Shown piece by piece: positions 57,839-64,000 of a stretch of 64,000 nucleotides of DNA (position 1 is its first letter; every line of letters begins with the position of its first letter). This stretch comes from Pseudomonas putida (GTDB lineage: Bacteria; Pseudomonadota; Gammaproteobacteria; Pseudomonadales; Pseudomonadaceae). The position numbers were made by a program, and so were the translations under genes. The stretch covers positions 806,001 through 870,000 of the forward strand of contig NZ_CP026115.2 in NCBI RefSeq assembly GCF_009883635.2, in the 5' to 3' direction. Under the pieces are notes generated by a model. That model was not told where the DNA came from. It saw nothing but the letters and a program-made list of their open reading frames with translations, and made no database searches.

Positions 57839-58370
57839 GTGATGCGCTCCCAGTCAGAACGCGACCGTCCAAAGACTGTAGCCGCGCTCGCGTTTAACAT
57901 TGGCGTTAGGCCAGAAAGCCGGACCATCATCCTGCTGGTGATGGCAATCCACTGCGCCATGCAAAGACGAGGCCAACGCGTTCGAACCACTCAGAAGCCA
58001 GCCCTCAAAGTGGCAGCCACTGGTTTGACGGGCCTGATCATGGTTCCGCTTGCGAACGGACAGAGTCTATAGCTGGGGCGTTGCAGGGCCTTGCGTGTAC
58101 TGCTGCCGACCATAAAACTTCACCTCCGGAGCATTCTGGCCGGCTTTTTGCTCAAGCTTCCCCAGAGCGCTTGATGTGTCAGAAAACCGGCTACCAACTG
58201 ACACCTCGTCGAGAAGTGTCCTGGGAGACTTGGACACCATGCCGTGGTCCGAAAATGCCACTGCAGATCGCTGATTGATGGGGAAATTGCCAGGCTGCCT
58301 AATGAGCCTGCCCCAAGGTGAGCTGATTGGCCGGTGGGCGCTGACAAGCCGCAATCTATAAGGGGGCACG
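57839..58370. other. 532-base divergent intergenic region in the glycosylation island
   Basis: This lies between the start of the large glycosyltransferase (minus) and the start of the island methyltransferase (plus), so it should hold promoters for both. A 104-codon minus-strand open frame (58067-58381) shows no recognisable domain and overlaps the methyltransferase start; I do not call it a gene. AGGGGG before the 58371 ATG is a good ribosome-binding site. Nothing else could be assigned. Confidence 0.5.
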
Positions 58371-59054
58371 ATGGATTCCATTTACAAAAAGTACCCAGCC
58401 GCCATGGCGCCTGGAGACTTCTGGCGCCAAATCAAGCGCACTGTTAACGGTGAGCCGGTATCAGACGAGCAAATTTCAATGATTGTCGCGGCCATCCGCA
58501 ACGCATTGCAGCTTTCGCCTGAAGATCAGTTACTGGATTTAGCATGTGGCAATGGCGCACTGTCACAGTATTTCTTCAATGCATGCGAAAGCTTCCTGGG
58601 CGTGGATGTCTCCGACGTTTTGATTGACGTTGCCAAGCGTTATTTCGAACAACCGAAACGTCAGTTTGTGCTCGCAGATGTCGGCGAGTACATTTTGTCA
58701 GAGCCCTACCCCGAGCGCTTTACCAAGGTGTTGTGCTATGGCAGTTTTTCTTATTTTACCGAGGACACCGCGCGCAGCGTATTGACGCGCCTTAGCCAGG
58801 ATTACACCAACGTTGACCGTGTCTTCATTGGTAACTTACCCGACCTGGACCTGCACCAAGCCTTTTATACCGATGGCAAGTCTCATGATCACGAGCTGAA
58901 GACGGCTGCCTCCCTGATCGGTATATGGCGCAGCCCGGCCGAGTTCGAGGCATTGGCCGCGAGCTGCGGCTGGAGCGCCTCGATTCAAAGGATGCCCAGT
59001 GAATTTTATGCAGGCCATTATCGTTATGACGTGCTGCTGGCTCGTGTTGCATAG
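58371..59054 (+). CDS. SAM-dependent methyltransferase (glycosylation island)
   Basis: 227-residue class I methyltransferase with the SAM loop LLDLACGNGALSQYF (about residues 54-68), followed by FLGVDVSDVLIDVA (acidic end of beta-2) and the YGSFSYF region. It is first in a plus-strand unit followed by two aminotransferases and a WbqC-family gene. The likely role is methylation of the sugar or its acyl/amino group. The target atom is unknown. The sequence is lower in GC than the flagellar core, suggesting acquisition. Confidence 0.85.
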   Translation: MDSIYKKYPAAMAPGDFWRQIKRTVNGEPVSDEQISMIVAAIRNALQLSPEDQLLDLACGNGALSQYFFNACESFLGVDVSDVLIDVAKRYFEQPKRQFVLADVGEYILSEPYPERFTKVLCYGSFSYFTEDTARSVLTRLSQDYTNVDRVFIGNLPDLDLHQAFYTDGKSHDHELKTAASLIGIWRSPAEFEALAASCGWSASIQRMPSEFYAGHYRYDVLLARVA

Positions 59055-59064
59055 GGCATGACAA

Positions 59065-60264
59065 TTGAAAAACGCTAAGCGCACCATAACGGATCTGGCC
59101 TTGTTTGGAGCGGATCCCCTCTTCGTCGCACCGCGCTCTACCTCAAGCCTGGTTGCCCCTGACTTCGACCGTTTCCTGAGCTATTCACGAGTCTTCTACG
59201 ACGCCCATCAGTACACCAACAATGGTCCGGTTGTGCAGATGCTTGAACAGCGCTTGGCGGATTTTCATCAAACACGCTTTTGCATTACGTTCTGCAGTGG
59301 GTTTTGGGCACTGGTTTTGACCATCCGCGCCTTGGCATTGCCCGGTCGAAAAGAACTGCTGATGCCTTCCTTGACATACCGCCGTATGGCGGATGTCGCA
59401 GCGTGGGCAGGGTTGACTCCACGTTTTTGCGACGTAGATGCCGATACCTTGGCCATCAGTGCACACACGGCACGCTCGCACATCAATGACGACACTGCAC
59501 TTATTCTTGGGGTACACCCAATCGTGAACTGCTGCGATGTCACAGCACTCGAACAACTTTCCCAAGACACTGGGATACCGCTGTTCCTGGATGCCGTCGA
59601 GTCTGTTTATGAGACCTTCGATGGCAGGAAAGTGGGTAGCTTCGGGGTGGCAGAGTGCTTCTCATTGCATGCCAGCAAATTGCTGAATGGCTTTGAAGGG
59701 GGGTATATCACCACCAACGATGCCGCGTTGGCGCAACGCCTGCTGGCCATGCGTGGGTTTGGGTTCTATACACCCGACAATGTTGTCGAGCTCGGAATGA
59801 ACGCCAAACTCAATGAGGTCCATGCCGCGATGGCCCTGGCTGGGCTTGATAACCTGGAGCAACAGGTTGCGGATAATCGCCAGCGCTACAGGATTTACCA
59901 AAGAGAACTGCAAGGTATTGTCGGTGCACGCTTGGTAGCCTTCGACGAAACCGAGGGCTGCGGATTCAAAAACATCTTGATAGAACTACTCGATGCTTGG
60001 CCCTTGCCACGAGAACTGACCATACGCTTACTCAACGCCGAACACGTACTCGCCAGGGCCTACTACTCCCCGCCCCTGCACATGAAAACCTCTGGCTATC
60101 CTACTCTGACAGGGCAATTGCCTGTAACCGAGTACCTCGCAGAGCGCTACCTGTTGCTGCCATGCGGTAATTTCGTGGATGAACAAGACATTGTCGAAGT
60201 GTGTCGCTTGATGCGCTTCCTATCAGAGCAGGCCGAGGCTATTCAAGAGATGTCGATTGTATGA
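59065..60264 (+). CDS. DegT/DnrJ/EryC1/StrS-family aminotransferase, copy 1
   Basis: 399-residue PLP sugar aminotransferase. The PLP lysine is Lys205 in LHASKLLNGFEGG, and the pyridine-binding Asp is Asp176 in PLFLDAVESVY. The usual DAAHA/DAAQ motif is altered to DAVES. The start is a TTG at 59065: a TGA lies 6 bases upstream in frame and no ATG follows for about 59 codons, so TTG is forced; GGGC lies just upstream. It overlaps the second aminotransferase by 4 bases. It probably aminates a nucleotide-linked keto sugar. Confidence 0.88.
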   Translation: MKNAKRTITDLALFGADPLFVAPRSTSSLVAPDFDRFLSYSRVFYDAHQYTNNGPVVQMLEQRLADFHQTRFCITFCSGFWALVLTIRALALPGRKELLMPSLTYRRMADVAAWAGLTPRFCDVDADTLAISAHTARSHINDDTALILGVHPIVNCCDVTALEQLSQDTGIPLFLDAVESVYETFDGRKVGSFGVAECFSLHASKLLNGFEGGYITTNDAALAQRLLAMRGFGFYTPDNVVELGMNAKLNEVHAAMALAGLDNLEQQVADNRQRYRIYQRELQGIVGARLVAFDETEGCGFKNILIELLDAWPLPRELTIRLLNAEHVLARAYYSPPLHMKTSGYPTLTGQLPVTEYLAERYLLLPCGNFVDEQDIVEVCRLMRFLSEQAEAIQEMSIV

Positions 60265-61454
60265 GCATTTACACACTTGCCATGCTAGGAGGCCAGCCCG
60301 CGTTTGCTACCCCCTTGCCTGTTGGACAACTCTACTTTCCCGCCTGGGACGATTATGTGCAGGCCATGCGTGGGATTTTCGAACGCCAGTACTACACCAA
60401 CCAAGGGCCACTGGTCCAGCAACTCGAGACTGAACTGCAACAGCGTCTGGGCGTTCGCCATGTTATCTGCGTGGCCAATGCCACCATCGGCTTGATGATG
60501 GCAGCCGATGCGATGAGGCTTAAAGGTAAAGTCATTACCCCGGCCTACACTTTCATTGCAACCGCACAGTCACTGACGTGGTCGGGTGTGGAACCACTGT
60601 TTTGTGACGTCGATCCTCTCACCCATCAAATTGATCCGCTTCACGTAGAGCGCTTGATCGACGATGAGCAAGTAAGCGCGGTTTTGGCCGTCAACCTCTG
60701 GGGCGACGTGTGTGATCAACAGGCGCTCAGCAAGCTATGCGAGCGACGAGGTATCGGCCTGTACTACGATTCAGCTCATGCTTTTGGCTGCGAGATCCAG
60801 GGCACCCCAGTTGGAGGTTGCGGTGAACTGGAGGTCTTTTCCTTCCATGCCACGAAAGTATTCAGCGCCGCTGAAGGCGGTTGTATTTGCACGAGTAACG
60901 ACGAACTGGCAGCACGTCTGCGCAACATCAGAAGCAGCTATGGCGCAGGGCATCCAGTGCCTGTAGACCGCACCGCCAATGGGCGCATGTCCGAGGCCCA
61001 AGCAGCCATCGCCTTGTTGAGCCTTAACAACTTCGAACACATTCTTCAGCGCAATAAACAACTGTTTGAGGTCTATGAAAGCGGCTTGGCTGATGTGCCC
61101 GGCATTCGGTTAATGCAACCTCAGCGTGTCAGTCGCACAAACTATCAGTATGTCGTTTGCGAAGTCGATGCTGCCACGTTTGGATTGACGAGAGACGAAT
61201 TGAAAAGCGTATTGCGTGCTGAGAATGTGCTGGCCCGCCGTTACTTCTCGCCGGGCGTGCACCGCTGCCCTCCTTATAAGGATTCCAGACTGCAACCGGA
61301 CTTACCAGTGACCGATGCTTTGTGCCAGCGAACACTGCAGCTGCCCATTGGTCAGGCCCTCGACCTGAAAGGCGCCGAACGCTTGGTCGAAGTCATTTGC
61401 CAAGCGCATCGGCATGCTCAGAAACTGGCCGAAATGTTGAGGGGGTCCATGTGA
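60261..61454 (+). CDS. DegT/DnrJ/EryC1/StrS-family aminotransferase, copy 2 (VioA-like)
   Basis: 397-residue PLP sugar aminotransferase with the PLP lysine Lys199 in FSFHATKVFSAAEGG and the canonical Asp170 in YYDSAHAFG. The ATG at 60261 (MSIYTLAMLGGQPAF) overlaps the previous stop by 4 bases; the longer frame reads through copy 1. It resembles enzymes that form 4-amino-4,6-dideoxyglucose (viosamine), the flagellin sugar known in P. syringae. The exact product is inference. Confidence 0.88.
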   Translation: MSIYTLAMLGGQPAFATPLPVGQLYFPAWDDYVQAMRGIFERQYYTNQGPLVQQLETELQQRLGVRHVICVANATIGLMMAADAMRLKGKVITPAYTFIATAQSLTWSGVEPLFCDVDPLTHQIDPLHVERLIDDEQVSAVLAVNLWGDVCDQQALSKLCERRGIGLYYDSAHAFGCEIQGTPVGGCGELEVFSFHATKVFSAAEGGCICTSNDELAARLRNIRSSYGAGHPVPVDRTANGRMSEAQAAIALLSLNNFEHILQRNKQLFEVYESGLADVPGIRLMQPQRVSRTNYQYVVCEVDAATFGLTRDELKSVLRAENVLARRYFSPGVHRCPPYKDSRLQPDLPVTDALCQRTLQLPIGQALDLKGAERLVEVICQAHRHAQKLAEMLRGSM

Positions 61455-62167
61455 GGCTGGGAATAATGCAGCCCTACTTCTTCCCGTACTTGGGGCACTT
61501 TGCGCTGATCGCCCATACCGATCAGTGGGTAGTATTCGATGTAACTCAGTACACGCCACGGTCGTGGATGAACCGTAATCGAGTCCTGCACCCACAGGCG
61601 GGCTGGAATTACATAAGCGCACCTTTGATTCAATCATCGACCACGCTACTGACACGTGAGGCTCGGGTCAAAGACCTCGAAGCTACCCAGCGCAGCGTAC
61701 TGGGGAAACTCAGCCATTATCGTCGCAAGGCGCCCCACTACGAAGCTGTTGTCGACCTGGTCGCGCAGACTTTTGCCCGCACCCAAAATAATGGATTGGT
61801 GCAACTTAATATCGCGGGACTGGTGTCGATTTGCGATTACCTGGGGCTGCCATTCGACTACCAGGTCTGTTCGGAGCTAGGACTGGACTTGGGAACGGTC
61901 AACAAACCAGGCGGATGGGCGCCTGAAATCTGCCGCCAGATGGGCGCAGCCTCCTACCTGAACCCGGAAGGTGGGCGAGCGTTATTCGATCCTCAGGATT
62001 TTGCCCTGCTAGATATTCAGCTTGAGTTCATGCGATTTGCCAGCGTCGAATACACTACCAACCCTTATGCATTCGAGCCTGGCCTGTCGATTCTGGATGT
62101 CATGATGTGGAATGCGCCTGAGCAGATCGCCCAGTTACTGCGCAGTCAGGCTCAAGTGGGAGCCTGA
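61451..62167 (+). CDS. WbqC-family protein
   Basis: 238-residue protein of the WbqC family (LGIMQPYFFPYLGHFALI at the N-terminus, then WMNRNRVLHPQAGWNYISAP). The start is a GTG at 61451 with GAGGGGG 5 bases upstream and a 4-base overlap with the aminotransferase stop. WbqC-family genes occur in O-antigen and sugar clusters, often next to DegT aminotransferases, and may acylate or otherwise modify the amino sugar. The activity is not established. The last 16 bases overlap the convergent gene. Confidence 0.85.
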   Translation: MRLGIMQPYFFPYLGHFALIAHTDQWVVFDVTQYTPRSWMNRNRVLHPQAGWNYISAPLIQSSTTLLTREARVKDLEATQRSVLGKLSHYRRKAPHYEAVVDLVAQTFARTQNNGLVQLNIAGLVSICDYLGLPFDYQVCSELGLDLGTVNKPGGWAPEICRQMGAASYLNPEGGRALFDPQDFALLDIQLEFMRFASVEYTTNPYAFEPGLSILDVMMWNAPEQIAQLLRSQAQVGA

Positions 62168-62877
62168 CCGTCAGGTAGCATCGCCCCATCCTGAACTTCA
62201 CCATATTTGAGCCGGTAACGTCGCAGATTTTCCCGCCAGGCCGGCGAACCGAACGCCCCCCCGCTTTCATGAACCACACTCAGTGGCCAAGTCCCCATGC
62301 TTAGCCCGTTGCGTTCAGCCTGGCGGCAAAAGTCCATGTCATAGAAGTGGAACGCAAACTGCTCATCGAAATGCACGCCGGCTTGCAGCAGGCGCTCACT
62401 ATCCGCGGCCAGGAATAATCCATCGAGCAGCTTGCAAGCCTGAGGCGCTGGCCCAAAGTTCGAGATCGGGCACGGGAATCCCTGGCCATGCCCAACCCGC
62501 CCGGAGAGTTTGCTCCGCTCGTCCCAGGTAAAAGCATCATCGACGAACAGCCAGGCCACCTGCCCTGCCACACGCCGAACATTACCCGCCAAACCGATGA
62601 TATCGTAGGTACTCAACCCTTCACGCACACGATCAGTCCAGAAGAAATCGCACAGATGCACATCGTCGTGAACGAACACGAGGATGGCCGGGTTGTCCCG
62701 GACTTCCTCGATGGCCTGGTTGTAAATCGTCGAAAGCCCTTGGGTGTTTTCGGCGAATAAACGGATCTCGACAGGACACGCGTCGTAGTTGGACAGTAGT
62801 GACCGCCCCAGCGCGCTGTGCGTTGCGAAATCCTGCTTGGAAAGACGTGTTCCGCAAACGATTCGAATCGGTTTCAT
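62152..62877 (-). CDS. Small GT2-like glycosyltransferase
   Basis: 241-residue protein with a glycosyltransferase A-fold: a short N-terminal strand (IRIVCGTRLSK), the metal site VFVHDDVHL (about residues 68-76), LLDGLFLAAD and FHFYDMDFCRQAERNG, as in GT2 enzymes that read an HxYDxD-type acceptor site. It lies downstream of the truncated large glycosyltransferase on the same strand (63-base gap). It probably adds a sugar in the flagellin glycan. Confidence 0.82.
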   Translation of the reverse strand: MKPIRIVCGTRLSKQDFATHSALGRSLLSNYDACPVEIRLFAENTQGLSTIYNQAIEEVRDNPAILVFVHDDVHLCDFFWTDRVREGLSTYDIIGLAGNVRRVAGQVAWLFVDDAFTWDERSKLSGRVGHGQGFPCPISNFGPAPQACKLLDGLFLAADSERLLQAGVHFDEQFAFHFYDMDFCRQAERNGLSMGTWPLSVVHESGGAFGSPAWRENLRRYRLKYGEVQDGAMLPDGQAPT

Positions 62878-62940
62878 ATAGGCACTCTTACTGCCGGGAT
62901 AACTAAAGGATGAAAGTGCTTGGCGGCAAACAGGACAGCA

Positions 62941-64000
62941 TCACAGGTCGCTCAACCACGCCAATCCTGTTTGCCCATCCAACGGCTCGTCATAGGCCCG
63001 CTCACTGAAAACCTGCGGCCAGCGCTCGGCCAGCGATGGGCCCACGTCGGCATCGGTCAGCAGCACGCCACGCACATGTGCCAACGGCGTCCAAACCACT
63101 GACAACCCACTCTCACGCGCACGCAAGCACAACTCGATATCCGCCCCGGGCACCGCCTGAAACCGCTCGCATTGCTCGAAGAGCGCCTTGCTCACCATCA
63201 TGCAAGCGCCCGATACGGCTACGCAGCCATGCACAGTGTGCTGCCAATGCGCTCCAACACCCAGCCAAGGCGAATGGACGCGCGCGCCTCTGAGTAACTG
63301 GTAACCGGCATGCACCACGGTTGCATCCGCTGCATACAGCCCGCCCCCCACAACCCCGACTTCCGGCCGCTGAGCCTCGTTAAGCAGGCTTTCCAGCCAC
63401 GCGGGCGTAATCACCTCGCACTGCTCCGAAAGCAGTACCAGGTACTCACCTTGGGCCTGGCTGGCAGCCATGTTCAGCAACGCGTTGCGGGAGGCGCCTG
63501 GCTCGCCGGTCAGCAGCCGTACTCGATTACTCAAGCGCTGTCCGAAGCGATTGTCGCCCCCCTGCTCTCGTCCAGCACAGGCCAGCAGAACTTCGTAACG
63601 TGGGTAGCGCGTGCGCTGCAAGATGCTGGTCAGGCAGGCTTGCACAGAAGCGGCGTTGTCGCTAACCAGCAGGATGCTGACCAAGGGAGTGGTGGCATGG
63701 CGAAAGTCCACAAGCAACCCGGCTGCGCCCCGGTCACTGACCTGAGCGTGATAGCCCAATTGCCCCAGATGCCGTTCGAGCGCCTTGAGCGCTTGTGCGT
63801 TCAGTGCCTCACTGGTCTGTTCGCCCAACACCAGAACATCGTCCAGGTGAGCCAGGCAATTCATGCCTTGTGCCTCGACCAAGCGCAGCAACAGGTCGAA
63901 CTCCAGCGCGTGGGGGAAGCTTTCGCAATACCCTCCCACTTCCAGCACCGCCTGGCGACGCAACAGCCAGTGCCGCGACATCATTGCGGGCTGGGCGCGG
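62941..64000 (-). CDS. Large GT2-like glycosyltransferase, 5' part outside the window
   Basis: At least 353 residues are visible. The reading frame stays open to the right window edge, so the ATG at 63984 is internal. The visible sequence parallels modules 3-4 of the 1492-residue protein: MMSRHWLLRRQAVLEVGGYC aligns with TMASHWLFNREAWLALGGF, and PLVSILLVSDNAASVQACL aligns with ALVSIMVSTQGGLARAHRC. The GT2 domain has ADIELCLRARESGLSVVWTP. It ends without the C-terminal GT-B module. It is probably the second of a tandem pair of flagellin glycosyltransferases (as fgt1/fgt2 in P. syringae). Confidence 0.85.
   Translation of the reverse strand, partial: RAQPAMMSRHWLLRRQAVLEVGGYCESFPHALEFDLLLRLVEAQGMNCLAHLDDVLVLGEQTSEALNAQALKALERHLGQLGYHAQVSDRGAAGLLVDFRHATTPLVSILLVSDNAASVQACLTSILQRTRYPRYEVLLACAGREQGGDNRFGQRLSNRVRLLTGEPGASRNALLNMAASQAQGEYLVLLSEQCEVITPAWLESLLNEAQRPEVGVVGGGLYAADATVVHAGYQLLRGARVHSPWLGVGAHWQHTVHGCVAVSGACMMVSKALFEQCERFQAVPGADIELCLRARESGLSVVWTPLAHVRGVLLTDADVGPSLAERWPQVFSERAYDEPLDGQTGLAWLSDL

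Noticed and set aside
56711..58072. 453-codon plus-strand open frame opposite the large glycosyltransferase start
   Set aside because: It overlaps the GT2 module on the other strand, which has clear motifs.
58067..58381. 104-codon minus-strand open frame in the divergent gap
   Set aside because: No domain, no clear ribosome-binding site, and it overlaps the start of the methyltransferase gene.

Overview
This window is chromosomal DNA of a fluorescent pseudomonad, most likely of the Pseudomonas putida group. The evidence is the high-GC coding, the paired REP palindromes built around a GTAGGAGCGGGCTTG core, the FleQ/FleSR/FleN/FlhF style of polar flagellum control, the MotCD stator genes inside the chemotaxis operon, and a short flagellin followed by a glycosylation island. 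The species assignment is inference from gene content and order; no database search was run.

Layout. (1) 1-5080, minus strand: cytochrome c maturation operon ccmABCDEF-dsbE, cut by the window edge inside dsbE. (2) 5213-12860, plus strand: a FliK-like gene, a small FlhB C-terminal-domain gene, then two long tandem paralogues that look like single-chain toxins with a TcdA/TcdB-type DXD glycosyltransferase at the C-terminus. A strong bidirectional terminator closes this block. (3) 12921-27078, minus strand: chemotaxis and regulation, read as flhA, flhF, fleN, fliA, cheY, cheZ, cheA, cheB, motC, motD, parC-like, parP-like, cheW, DUF2802. (4) 27297-34374, minus strand: fliK, then fliLMNOPQR-flhB. 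(5) 34446-36859: hsbA-hsbR-hptB phosphorelay/partner-switch module. (6) 37046-47251: fliEFGHIJ, fleSR and fleQ. (7) 47419-51047: fliC, flaG, fliD, fliS, fliT. (8) 51313-64000: flagellin glycosylation island with two methyltransferases, a KAS III, a 1492-residue multidomain glycosyltransferase, two tandem DegT-type aminotransferases, a WbqC-family protein, a small glycosyltransferase, and a second large glycosyltransferase cut by the window edge.

How it fits together. FleQ is the master enhancer-binding protein. I find good sigma-54 (-24/-12) sites before fleSR, fliE, fliL, flhA and fliK. I find sigma-28 (FliA) sites before fliC and, apparently, before fliS-fliT. FlhF and FleN set flagellar placement and number, and a ParC/ParP-like pair probably positions the chemotaxis array. 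The distal island probably makes and attaches an amino-deoxy sugar, acylated and methylated, to FliC.

The accessory parts worth most attention are the tandem glycosyltransferase toxins next to a second FliK/FlhB-like pair, the repeated motif in CheA beside ParC/ParP, and the very large glycosyltransferase. No rRNA, tRNA, CRISPR array, insertion sequence or prophage gene was seen.
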